From: Candidatus Olsenella stercoravium
Lineage (GTDB): Bacteria > Actinomycetota > Coriobacteriia > Coriobacteriales > Atopobiaceae
Reading direction: 5' to 3'
Assembly: GCA_019116265.1 (NCBI GenBank)
Contig: DXBZ01000169.1
Coordinates: 1-45,842 of the forward strand
Length of the DNA: 45,842 nucleotides
This document shows, piece by piece, positions 25,469 through 32,858 of the stretch. Each line of letters starts with the position of its first letter. Within the stretch, counting starts at the first letter, position 1. The position numbers were made by a program, and so were the translations under genes. The notes below the pieces were generated by a model, which searched no databases, was not told where the DNA came from, and saw nothing but the letters and a program-made list of their open reading frames with translations.

Positions 25469-26629
25469 CTAGCGCAGGCGATGGCCCAGCGTGTCGAAGA
25501 TGCCCTCCAGGCGCGGGGCGCTTGAGGAGAGCCCGCTTACAACGGCAACCTCGCTTCTGGTGACAAACATCTGCGTACGAAAGCACATCAGCACCCCGTC
25601 GCCCACCCGCGCACGATCGGAGAGCTCAAAGTGATAGTCGATGCACTCGTCAGACGGAGGACGCACGCCCATGCGCCTGGCATTGACAAGGCTCGTCCCC
25701 ACGAGGGCATTCTCGACGTGCCCGCGACGATAGTGCCCGCCCCCATAGCAGTACGCATGACCATCGAGGTTGTGGCTCACCTCGCTGACGTACACGTACG
25801 CAATCCTCTCGGGTGCGTCGGGCTCGGCCGCGTGGTACGGCGTGGTGCCCGTGAGTCCGTGACCGGGCTCCATGTGCGTCGCGCCCGCGGCCGCAGCAAC
25901 CGGAATGGAGTGTGCGCAGGTTGCCGACGGCATATTGAGCTGCAGGTCGCTATACCCCCTCCTCTCGATCGTCCGAGCTGCGGCGCGCACCGTCTCGACG
26001 TTATGGAGCGCAACGATATCGCCTTTCTCCTCGGAGAAGAGGAGGCACGGAAACGAGCAGACTCCCGCAACCCTCACCCCCTCGATCCGCTCCAGCTCAT
26101 TGACCGCAGCGTCAAGTTCGCTAAGACGAAATCCGCCGTACTGACCCGGGTAGAGCGTGTCTCTCTCGTCGATAATGCGCAGCATGATGGGCTGGGTGAG
26201 GCCATGTCGACGAGCTTGGTCCCCGACCTGCGCGGCCTTCTCGACCGAATAGACGGTCACGATGTCCGGGCGCGCCGCGAGAATGCGGCCCAACGCGGCA
26301 ACGGGCGTTTGCACGAGATGTCCCACGTTGCCGAGCGGAACACCCGCCTCGCTCAGCACCAGGGCCTCCTGATAATCCACGCAGACGGCGCCATCAAAGC
26401 CCATCTCCGCGAGAGCCTTTCCGACAAGCGGGTTTCTCCCCAGCTGTTTCAGCATGAAATAGAGCTTGACGCCCTCCCTGTCACCGACAGCCTTAATCGT
26501 CCGCGCGTTCTCGCAAATTGCGTCGAGATCGATGACATAGGTGTTTGGCAACACGACGCCGTCGCGCTGCCAAACGAGCGCGAGCTCGGCGAGGGAGCGG
26601 TTAGTCTCCAAAAGCCTATCAAGAAACAT
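25469..26629 (-). CDS. yhfX: YhfX-like alanine-racemase-fold PLP protein
   Basis: 386 residues from the ATG at 26629, which has GGGAGG 5 nt upstream; a GTG at 26641 is the alternative. A fold-type III PLP barrel is indicated by TYVIDLDAICENAR and the probable Schiff-base Lys in LYFMLKQLGRNP. PEPGHGLTG-like sequence (MEPGHGLTGTTPYH) and a C-terminal beta domain complete the YhfX pattern. Members racemise or otherwise act on amino acids; this subfamily has no assigned reaction. It lies 17 nt before yhfS stop and 19 nt ahead of yhfW. Confidence 0.83.
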   Translation of the reverse strand: MFLDRLLETNRSLAELALVWQRDGVVLPNTYVIDLDAICENARTIKAVGDREGVKLYFMLKQLGRNPLVGKALAEMGFDGAVCVDYQEALVLSEAGVPLGNVGHLVQTPVAALGRILAARPDIVTVYSVEKAAQVGDQARRHGLTQPIMLRIIDERDTLYPGQYGGFRLSELDAAVNELERIEGVRVAGVCSFPCLLFSEEKGDIVALHNVETVRAAARTIERRGYSDLQLNMPSATCAHSIPVAAAAGATHMEPGHGLTGTTPYHAAEPDAPERIAYVYVSEVSHNLDGHAYCYGGGHYRRGHVENALVGTSLVNARRMGVRPPSDECIDYHFELSDRARVGDGVLMCFRTQMFVTRSEVAVVSGLSSSAPRLEGIFDTLGHRLR

Positions 26630-26646
26630 GTGGCCTCCCACGAAGC

Positions 26647-27765
26647 CTAGACTGACCTTGCCGCACCATCAACCGCGGCCATGATTTTATTTAGAATTTT
26701 AATTACCGTGCTCGCACCCGCCCGCATGACGGTGATGCGGATCACGCGCTTGCCCCACGATGGCCTCTCGCTGAGGAAGGTGGAGCTGACTCGATAGAAG
26801 AGCGGACAGATCTCGTATTTGCTCTCGCATCCGACGGGATGGGGGGCAGCGCCCATCGCGGGCGCCAGCTCGAGAACCCGCTCCGCAATGTCTCCGTCGA
26901 ACTCGACAAGGACGTCACCGCTCTCGGCGTTTGCAAGAGCCGCGTCAACAACGTGGGGAACCTCTCCCGAGCAGAGCCTCTCCACCACCTCGCGCCGTAC
27001 CCTGTCCGCCGTTGCGAGAGCGACGGGTGCGTATACGAGCCCGCGTAGAGCCGCCATCGCCTCATGCCCCTGCACCTGCGACCCACCCGAATACTGCAGC
27101 TTTCTTACTCGATCGACCATCTCGGCCGTGCCGATCACGGCCCCAACGCCCTCAGGGCCCAAGAGCTTGAAGCACGAGAAGGTCGAGAGGCTGGCACCCA
27201 GCTGACATCCGAGGGCGCGCGCCCGGGCCGCCATGTAGTTGTCGTCGGACACGACGGGCACATCGGGAAGAACGTCCCTCACACGCGCGATGACCTCGCC
27301 AAGCCGATACCTATCGTCTGGCCGTTGGCGAGAGTGCTGCACGAGGACCCCGTCAATCTTCTCGGCATGAACCTCGCACGCCCTGGCAAGAGCATCGGGC
27401 TCGTTGAAGTCTGCGCTGAGCGTCACGCACCCCATTGAGTCGAGCGAGTGTCTCGTCGTTGGGTAGATGGGGGCGTCGTGCACGAGCACCGTCGCTCCCT
27501 GGCCAAACGCGGCAAGCATCGACCATCGAAGCGATCCCGTCCCCGCGCCCCTGACAAGAGCCGCGTCCTCGGCGTCAAACGTCTCGGCAAACACGCGCTC
27601 GACGAGCGAGGTTTGTGCCGGCCTGCCGATGTCCCTTCGGACCCCAAGGTCGCCCAGGCACAGCAGCTCGAATCCCGTGAAGTGCCGAGTGATGCTGTCG
27701 ACTGTCTTGAACTGGAGTTCCAGGGCCTCCTCGAGAGAGCGAGACGCCAGCGGATAGGTTTTCAT
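26647..27765 (-). CDS. yhfS: YhfS-like fold-type I PLP enzyme
   Basis: 372 residues from the ATG at 27765 (MKTYPLAS), which has AGGAGG 8 nt upstream; an ATG at 27771 is too close to it. The start and many internal blocks match E. coli YhfS as I recall it: ALVRGAGTGSLR, VHDAPIYPTTR, SDDNYMA, FSCFKLLGPEGVGAV (probable PLP Lys), YSGGSQVQG and GCESKYEICPLFYR. The fold resembles SelA/Cys-Met metabolism enzymes. Reaction unknown; probably elimination, aldol or transfer chemistry on an amino acid. Separated from yhfT by a 118-bp gap with a strong hairpin. Confidence 0.87.
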   Translation of the reverse strand: MKTYPLASRSLEEALELQFKTVDSITRHFTGFELLCLGDLGVRRDIGRPAQTSLVERVFAETFDAEDAALVRGAGTGSLRWSMLAAFGQGATVLVHDAPIYPTTRHSLDSMGCVTLSADFNEPDALARACEVHAEKIDGVLVQHSRQRPDDRYRLGEVIARVRDVLPDVPVVSDDNYMAARARALGCQLGASLSTFSCFKLLGPEGVGAVIGTAEMVDRVRKLQYSGGSQVQGHEAMAALRGLVYAPVALATADRVRREVVERLCSGEVPHVVDAALANAESGDVLVEFDGDIAERVLELAPAMGAAPHPVGCESKYEICPLFYRVSSTFLSERPSWGKRVIRITVMRAGASTVIKILNKIMAAVDGAARSV

Positions 27766-27832
27766 CCTCATGTCCTCCTCACGACCTGAGGTGACGTGCG
27801 AGACAAGGCGTGGCAGCCCGAGCGGCACGACC

Positions 27833-27877
27833 CGCTGCCGATGGCCCGGCAACAAACCTCTCGGGCCATCGGCAGCG
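27833..27877 (-). other. Perfect 16-bp hairpin between yhfT and yhfS
   Basis: Arms at 27833-27848 and 27862-27877 (CGGGCCATCGGCAGCG) are fully complementary with a 13-nt loop. It starts 7 nt past the yhfT stop. No T-tract follows in the direction of transcription, so processing or 3'-end protection of the yhfZ-T mRNA is likelier than termination. Confidence 0.75.
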
Positions 27878-27883
27878 CGGCAG

Positions 27884-29158
27884 TTACGCCACCGGGAGAA
27901 CGCCGATCACGGCGGCGATGTTGGCAAGCACGCCCACGACAATCGAGGCGAGCGGAGCGGCGGCCATCTTGATGACAGGTCGTCCGAGCGCCTCGTTCAG
28001 GAGATAGAGGGCGACGACCATGAAGATTCCCGTGCCTCCCCAGATGGTGTTGCCGGCGTTGATGCCACCCACGAGCAGGGCAACCTCGAGGATCTCGGTC
28101 ATGGCGGTGCGGATATTGTCGCCGGAGGACTTCAGCGCCGGGAATCGATTGAGAAACTTGCCGATTCGGTCGAGCCCCATAACCTCGACGCCCATGGCCG
28201 CCCCGCCAAGAACAGCCGCGACGATGGGATTGGGGGAGATATATCCCAGCCCCTCAAGCCAGTCGCACCAGCCGTTGGTCGCATAGACACCGCTGACCAG
28301 GGCGGTCGTGATAACGAGGGGCAGGAAGGCGATAGCCTGGATAAACGCGACGATGGCCGCAGACGTGACGTCTCCCTTTCCGAGAAGGGCGGCGGCGATT
28401 GGCTCTCCTGCGATCCACTGATAGGATGCCGCCACAGAGATGATCGCTCCCATGGGAATCAGCCACTTGATGTTCCCGCGGATGCGCTTGACGTTGTCCG
28501 CAAACAGGTTGTTGCCGGAGTCGTCCCCGCGCGACTTGTCCAGCGCCGCAAAAACGATGAGGCAGATCATGCCGCAGAGCATGGCGATACCCTCTGCGGA
28601 GAGCGAGACCTCGTTGCCAGCTATCATCACGGGATTCACGAACTCGACGACGATGCGCCCCAGGAGGGAAATGCCAAAGGTGACGAGTCCCTTCACCTTG
28701 TCAAACTGATAGGCAACGGCAAGCGCCGGGAATGCCACAAACGCATAGGTGATCGGGTCCCCAACGGCTGCGAGCGCATCGAGGAAGTTGACCGGAAGCA
28801 TCCCGAACAGCGCGATGATGCTGTCAAGAAGGACGGGCACCGCGCCGCCCCAGAGAGCCCCCAGCGCGACCGCCACGATCGTGTTCCTCACAGAAACGCC
28901 AATGATGTCTGCGGTCAGAAGGATGATGTGGACAACGATGATCCCCGTCGCCAAAGTTATTGGCATGGCAAAGCCAGTGATGAAGCCGATCGAGATCGCA
29001 AATGAGATACCGAGCATCTCTCGGTGGCTGATGTTGCCGTTGATGAACTCAGGCATCATGGGCCTGAGGCCATCGTGATATACGGCGATGGTCCTGTTTG
29101 CCAAGAACGTGGCGTAGCCCCCCATGAGAGCGAAGATGGCCATCTTCAAGAAATCCAT
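27884..29158 (-). CDS. yhfT: YhfT-like polytopic membrane protein
   Basis: 424 residues with about eleven hydrophobic segments, beginning FLKMAIFALMGGYATFLA and ending ASIVVGVLANIAAVIGVL. It fits the YhfT family of uncharacterised membrane proteins, presumed to be the transporter of the yhf system. Short motifs such as GNISHREMLG near residue 40 and GGINAGNTIWGG near residue 365 look conserved. The ATG at 29158 follows TTAGGAGGGGAA. A candidate operator (29172-29187) lies just upstream, so this gene may also have its own promoter. Confidence 0.82.
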   Translation of the reverse strand: MDFLKMAIFALMGGYATFLANRTIAVYHDGLRPMMPEFINGNISHREMLGISFAISIGFITGFAMPITLATGIIVVHIILLTADIIGVSVRNTIVAVALGALWGGAVPVLLDSIIALFGMLPVNFLDALAAVGDPITYAFVAFPALAVAYQFDKVKGLVTFGISLLGRIVVEFVNPVMIAGNEVSLSAEGIAMLCGMICLIVFAALDKSRGDDSGNNLFADNVKRIRGNIKWLIPMGAIISVAASYQWIAGEPIAAALLGKGDVTSAAIVAFIQAIAFLPLVITTALVSGVYATNGWCDWLEGLGYISPNPIVAAVLGGAAMGVEVMGLDRIGKFLNRFPALKSSGDNIRTAMTEILEVALLVGGINAGNTIWGGTGIFMVVALYLLNEALGRPVIKMAAAPLASIVVGVLANIAAVIGVLPVA

Positions 29159-29171
29159 TTCCCCTCCTAAT

Positions 29172-29187
29172 ATACATTATTTTGTAT
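29172..29187. promoter_or_regulatory. ATACA-N6-TGTAT site upstream of yhfT
   Basis: A 5+5 bp inverted repeat with a 6-bp spacer in the short AT-rich gap between yhfU and yhfT. The identical arrangement occurs upstream of yhfZ (30906-30921). It is a candidate YhfZ binding site; an outer TCCTAA/TTAGGA pair (about 29165-29194) encloses it. Confidence 0.5.
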
Positions 29188-29205
29188 TTTCTTAGGACAA
29201 AAACA

Positions 29206-29562
29206 CTAGACGAGGTGCTTCAAAAGCAGGCACATCGCAGAGTCGACCTGCTCGTTTGTAAAGCCAAAGGCCTTGCACCCGCGACTGACGGCATCGACAA
29301 CCGTGCTCTCCTTGGGTGCGATTCCGCACATGCCGACAGTGGCGCACTTGTCCCTGCCAAGAACTCCATACGCCATCGCGAGGGCACCCCCCGCGCCGCT
29401 CTGGCAGGCACCTACGTAATAGTCGAACTCCCCGCTCTTTACCTTGATCGCGGCCTCGGTGTCGGTAAAGATTTCACACGTTACCCTCCCTCCGTCGGAG
29501 TGCCCGTCGATGTAGCTCTTGATCTCCCGTTTGTTCATCTGTCCGCCGATTGCGATTTTCAC
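29206..29562 (-). CDS. yhfU: YhfU-like (DUF2620) small protein
   Basis: 118 residues, GTG start at 29562 overlapping the yhfY stop (GTGA). It matches the DUF2620/YhfU family in size and position. The N-terminus KIAIGGQMNK and the segment YYVGACQSGAGGALAMAYG suggest a Rossmann-like sheet with a glycine-rich phosphate-binding loop. Several Cys are present (GACQSG, KCATVGMCG). Small size next to a membrane protein and a PRD-like protein recalls PTS EIIB, but no standard EIIB motif is seen. Function unknown. Confidence 0.8.
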   Translation of the reverse strand: MKIAIGGQMNKREIKSYIDGHSDGGRVTCEIFTDTEAAIKVKSGEFDYYVGACQSGAGGALAMAYGVLGRDKCATVGMCGIAPKESTVVDAVSRGCKAFGFTNEQVDSAMCLLLKHLV

Positions 29563-29945
29563 GAATCCTCTCCCCCTTCCTGCGCCTGCACCGCTGCAAG
29601 CAGCCCGCCAACATGAACAAGTAGAAAGTCTCTCTCGTCCTCAGAGAGGCTGTTCTCAAAGGAGCGTGTGAGCGCGTCGCAAATCTCGACTATTCTTGGG
29701 TAGAGGGGGCTCCCCTTCACGTCCGCGAGCACCTGCGGGCCGAGGGGGCACACCGCCTCGCCGTTGCTCCCGCGCCCAAAAGCGGCGGCGAGATGGGTCG
29801 CGAGCGGCGCGAGTCGCTCGTCCTCCGCCCCGATGCCACATGCCTCGGAAACCAGGGAGACCACTCGCCTCAGGTCACGATACCCAGCCTCGTCGACGAC
29901 CCCGAGCGAGCGAAGCGTTTCGATCCGCTCTGTCAATTCACCCAC
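29559..29945 (-). CDS. yhfY: YhfY-like PRD-domain protein
   Basis: 128 residues, GTG start at 29945 with AGGAGG 5 nt upstream. The all-helical pattern and two spaced histidines (LATHLAAAFGR near residue 50 and DFLLVHVGGLL near 110) fit a single PTS-regulation domain, normally phosphorylated by HPr or EIIB. There is no DNA-binding domain, as in E. coli YhfY. It probably modulates another yhf product. Overlaps yhfU by 4 nt and follows yhfZ by 16 nt. Confidence 0.75.
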   Translation of the reverse strand: MGELTERIETLRSLGVVDEAGYRDLRRVVSLVSEACGIGAEDERLAPLATHLAAAFGRGSNGEAVCPLGPQVLADVKGSPLYPRIVEICDALTRSFENSLSEDERDFLLVHVGGLLAAVQAQEGGEDS

Positions 29946-29961
29946 GCATACCTCCTGTCGC

Positions 29962-30879
29962 CTAATACCGAGCGGGAAGCTGGCCGCTCATGACCTTGGA
30001 CTGAACGTCGAGCACGGACGCGGGGTCAACCAAAGAGCTCAGGAGGTGTCCCGTGAGCGCATCGTCTTTTCTCACAACAAGCGACGCCCGAGTGTTCTTC
30101 TCGCCCGCCTCCCCCGTGCTGTTTATTGGCCTAAACGTCAGGCCCGACGCCCTGAGATGCACGTCATCCTCGTTCCAGATGCCCGCATCGAGCTCTCCCG
30201 ACTCGATCGCCTCAACGATGTGGATGTATTGCACGGGAACGTACTCGACCTCGGTCTGCGAAAAGAAGTTCCTGGTAAGCATGCACTGGTCGACCGAGCT
30301 CTCGTCGATGCCCACTCGAGCGCCCCTCCAGTCGGTGCGCCCGGGGTCACGAGCTATGAGCACGTGACGGCCAACGTAGCTGAGCGGCCCGAGGGCCAGG
30401 GCCTCGACGATAGGGGCCCCTCGACTGACGATGTCTTCGTAGGCGAGCCGGCTCATGACGCAATAGTCGGTCATCCCCTCGAGGAGCATCTGAACGCGCG
30501 GGCCGGAGCCACGCTGAAAGGTGATGTAGGACCGTAGGTCACGTGAGCCAATCAGGGTAAAGAGCGCCGTGGCAAGCCCCTCGTATCGTGAGGTGTACGG
30601 AAGCGGCATGCTTCCGATGATCGAAGTCACCCCGCAGGAACCGGCAAGGGAGAGATAGTCGATCGACGTAAGGATCGTCCCGCTCTGGCCATGAGCCTCC
30701 AGCGTAACGGCGCCGCTCTCCTTGAGAAACGACAGCGCTTTCTGAACGTTCCCTCGGGAGGCGCCACACCTCTCCTCAAGCTCGCTGACGGTCGGGATTC
30801 TTGACCCGGGGACCACGGAGCACACCTCTCGGGCGACGCCGCGAACGGCCTGCCCCATCTTACTGATCATGGTGCGCAT
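29962..30879 (-). CDS. yhfZ: YhfZ-like GntR-type transcription regulator
   Basis: 305 residues from the ATG at 30879 (GGGAG 8 nt upstream; ATG at 30870 possible). A GntR-like winged helix lies at about residues 15-75 (SRIPTVSELEERCGASRGNV). The remainder resembles a periplasmic-binding-protein fold (YhfZ C-terminal domain), seen as YCVMSRLAYEDIV and GELDAGIWNEDDV, and should bind the effector. It is the first gene of the yhf cluster and is likely autoregulatory through the palindrome at 30906-30921. Confidence 0.82.
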   Translation of the reverse strand: MRTMISKMGQAVRGVAREVCSVVPGSRIPTVSELEERCGASRGNVQKALSFLKESGAVTLEAHGQSGTILTSIDYLSLAGSCGVTSIIGSMPLPYTSRYEGLATALFTLIGSRDLRSYITFQRGSGPRVQMLLEGMTDYCVMSRLAYEDIVSRGAPIVEALALGPLSYVGRHVLIARDPGRTDWRGARVGIDESSVDQCMLTRNFFSQTEVEYVPVQYIHIVEAIESGELDAGIWNEDDVHLRASGLTFRPINSTGEAGEKNTRASLVVRKDDALTGHLLSSLVDPASVLDVQSKVMSGQLPARY

Positions 30880-30905
30880 GGATCGGTCTCCCTCACTTCC
30901 ATAAA

Positions 30906-30921
30906 ATACAATATAGTGTAT
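30906..30921. promoter_or_regulatory. ATACA-N6-TGTAT site upstream of yhfZ
   Basis: Inverted repeat with spacer ATATAG, 27 nt upstream of the yhfZ ATG, in an AT-rich island (30899-30930) where the promoter should lie. A twin site is at 29172-29187. Candidate operator for YhfZ. Confidence 0.55.
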
Positions 30922-31051
30922 ATTTGAGCCCATAACCAGTATGTCACTGGATCGCCCGCGATGGCGTCGGTACCCTTCGCGCAGCCCGCCAACGGTTGAT
31001 TATGACCCATGGACGGTATATCCGGCCTAGGAGAGCCGGGGCTCGGCCGTC

Positions 31052-31630
31052 TTAGGCAGCCAGCACACCGAGGTGCTCCAGCAGCACCTTGAGGCCGATC
31101 AGGATGAGCACGACGCCGCCCACCACGCTCGCGGGCTTCTCGTAGCGCGCACCAAAGAAGTGACCCACCGCCACGCCTGCCAGCGAGAGCGCAAAGGTGA
31201 TGGCGCCGATCAGCGAGACGGACGCCACGATGTCCACGTTCAGCGCCGCGAACGAGATGCCGGCCGCAAGCGCGTCGATCGAGGTCGCCACCGCAAGGAC
31301 GAGAAACTCGCGCAGGTCGATGGCGCTCGTGTCCTCGCAGCCGCCGTCCTCCCCCTCCTCGCGGAACGCCCCCCAAAGCATCTTGCCGCCGATGAAGGCG
31401 AGCAGCACAAAGGCGACCCAGTGGTCCACCGGCCCGATCAGCCACATGAACTGGCTGCCGAGCGCCCAGCCAATAAGGGGCATGAGCGCCTGGAAGCCGC
31501 CAAAAAAGAGCGCCAGCACCGCCGCCGTGCGCAGGTTGAGACGCCGCATGCCCAGGCCGCGGCAGATGGAGACGGCAAACGCGTCCATCGAAAGCCCCAC
31601 GGCTATGAGCAGAAGTTCCGCGATTCCCAT
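31052..31630 (-). CDS. mntP: Manganese efflux pump MntP
   Basis: 192 residues with six hydrophobic segments in two repeated halves. Each half carries a family Asp motif: SMDAFAVSICRG near residue 14 and TSIDALAAGISFA near 115. MntP exports Mn2+ across the inner membrane. The ATG is at 31630. A probable Mn2+ riboswitch and terminator lie directly upstream, which strongly supports the assignment. Monocistronic; the 172-bp gap to yhfZ holds the yhfZ promoter and a GC-rich stem near the mntP stop. Confidence 0.93.
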   Translation of the reverse strand: MGIAELLLIAVGLSMDAFAVSICRGLGMRRLNLRTAAVLALFFGGFQALMPLIGWALGSQFMWLIGPVDHWVAFVLLAFIGGKMLWGAFREEGEDGGCEDTSAIDLREFLVLAVATSIDALAAGISFAALNVDIVASVSLIGAITFALSLAGVAVGHFFGARYEKPASVVGGVVLILIGLKVLLEHLGVLAA

Positions 31631-31650
31631 GACGTCCCCTCTCCGGTGCC

Positions 31651-31694
31651 AAAAGAAAAGACTCGCGACAAGGACTCTCCCCTTGTCGCGAGTC
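31651..31694 (-). terminator. Intrinsic terminator in the mntP leader
   Basis: Read on the minus strand, a perfect 14-bp stem (31681-31694 with 31660-31673; arm GACTCGCGACAAGG) and 7-nt loop is followed by TTTTCTTTT. Its 5' arm overlaps the 3' strand of the predicted riboswitch P1 helix, as expected for a switch. Confidence 0.88.
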
Positions 31695-31785
31695 TCGTTG
31701 ATTAAGGCGCGCCAGGCGTCTCCGCCAGTATGTTGACGTGCCGCACGCCACGCGGCGTGCCACTACTCCCTCGTGCAGCGAAACT
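31692..31785 (-). ncRNA. Probable yybP-ykoY Mn2+ riboswitch
   Basis: The minus-strand leader contains GGGAGTAGT, then a GC hairpin (GGCACGCCGCGTGGCGTG region), then CAACATACTGGCGGAGACGC, the two conserved blocks expected of the yybP-ykoY aptamer. GTTTCG near the 5' end can pair with CGAGAC near the 3' end as P1; CGAGAC also feeds into the terminator stem. Mn2+ binding would therefore favour read-through into mntP. A -10 (TATAGT) sits just upstream. Confidence 0.75.
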
Positions 31786-31822
31786 ATACCATAGCCGCTC
31801 TGTTACTACCCTGAAAACCGCC

Positions 31823-31867
31823 TTGCGCTCCACTTGACTAAAGCGTATATTCGACCGTGCGCTTTAG
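31823..31867 (+). promoter_or_regulatory. Promoter and -10-centred inverted repeat of the amino-acid ABC operon
   Basis: TTGCGC (31823-31828) and TATATT (31846-31851) are 17 bp apart. CTAAAGCG (31838-31845) and CGCTTTAG (31860-31867) form a perfect inverted repeat that brackets the -10, a layout typical of a repressor site. Confidence 0.65.
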
Positions 31868-31913
31868 CAAAGTAAAGTACCCAGCCGAGAAGGACCTCGC
31901 GAAAGGAACTCTC

Positions 31914-32780
31914 ATGCTTGACAGAAGGTCGTTCGTCCTCACCTCGCTCGCCACGTCCGCGCTCGCCGTCGGCGCCCTCGCCGGCTGCGGCGGCTCTCCT
32001 GCCGCGAGCGACGACGCCACCGCCGACGAGCCCACGACCGAGGCCGGCACCGGCGCCGTTGACACCGGCACGCTCATCGTCGGCTTTGACTCCTCCTATC
32101 CACCCTACGGCTACGTGGGCGACGACGGCGAGTACACCGGCTTCGACCTCGAGCTCGCCCAGGAGGTCGCCGCGCGCAACGACTGGCAGGTCCAGCTCGA
32201 GCCCATCGACTGGGACGCCAAGGACACCATGCTCGACAGCGGCGCCATCAACTGCATCTGGAACGGCTTCACCATGGAGGGACGCGAGGATGACTACACC
32301 TTCTCCGAGCCGTACATGATAAACGGCCAGGTCATCGTCGCGCGCGCTGACTCCGGCATCGCAAGCTTCGACGACCTCGCAGGCAAGAACGTCATCACGC
32401 AGGTCGACTCCGCCGCCTACAACGTGCTCGCTGGTGAGGACGCCACCCAGGCCGAGCTCGCTGCCACCTTCGCCGGCCTCGAGACCATCCCGGACTACAA
32501 CACCGCCTTCATGCAGCTCGAGTCCGGCGCTGTGGACGCCGTGGCCTGTGACCTCTCCATCGCCGCCTATCAGCTCGCCGCCAAGCCCGACGCCTACGTC
32601 CAGCTCGACGAGTTCCTCTCCGAGGAGCACTACGCCGTCGGCTTCAAGAAGGGCGACGACGCCACCGCTGACGTCGTCAACGAGACCCTGCGCGCCATGG
32701 ACGAGGACGGCTTTGTCGCCGAGCTCTGTGACAAGTACGCCGCCGACGGCATCTCCTACGACAACTGGTGCCTCGCGTAG
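31914..32780 (+). CDS. Amino-acid ABC transporter substrate-binding lipoprotein
   Basis: 288 residues. The signal peptide has a twin-Arg-like start (DRRSFVLTSL) and lipobox LAGC with Cys25. The mature part is an SBP_bac_3 fold: GFDSSYPPYGYVGDDGEYTGFDLELA near residue 60, the family signature for polar amino-acid binding proteins, then INCIWNGFTMEGRE. It should sit on the outer face of the membrane and deliver a polar amino acid to the permease. The ATG at 31914 follows GAAAGGAACTCTC. First gene of a three-gene operon. Confidence 0.93.
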   Translation: MLDRRSFVLTSLATSALAVGALAGCGGSPAASDDATADEPTTEAGTGAVDTGTLIVGFDSSYPPYGYVGDDGEYTGFDLELAQEVAARNDWQVQLEPIDWDAKDTMLDSGAINCIWNGFTMEGREDDYTFSEPYMINGQVIVARADSGIASFDDLAGKNVITQVDSAAYNVLAGEDATQAELAATFAGLETIPDYNTAFMQLESGAVDAVACDLSIAAYQLAAKPDAYVQLDEFLSEEHYAVGFKKGDDATADVVNETLRAMDEDGFVAELCDKYAADGISYDNWCLA

Positions 32781-32804
32781 CGCCCCGACCCAGATCCTCC
32801 CCGG

Positions 32805-32839
32805 GATGCCTAAAAGGGGTCAGACCCCTTTTAGGCATC
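32805..32839 (+). other. 15-bp perfect hairpin between binding protein and permease genes
   Basis: Arms 32805-32819 and 32825-32839 (CCCCTTTTAGGCATC) pair fully around TCAGA. The position suggests partial termination or 3' protection that keeps binding-protein mRNA more abundant than the rest. The GGGGTCAGACCCC centre also resembles widespread REP-like palindromes. Confidence 0.7.
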
Positions 32840-32858
32840 TCCGTATGAAGGGAACACC

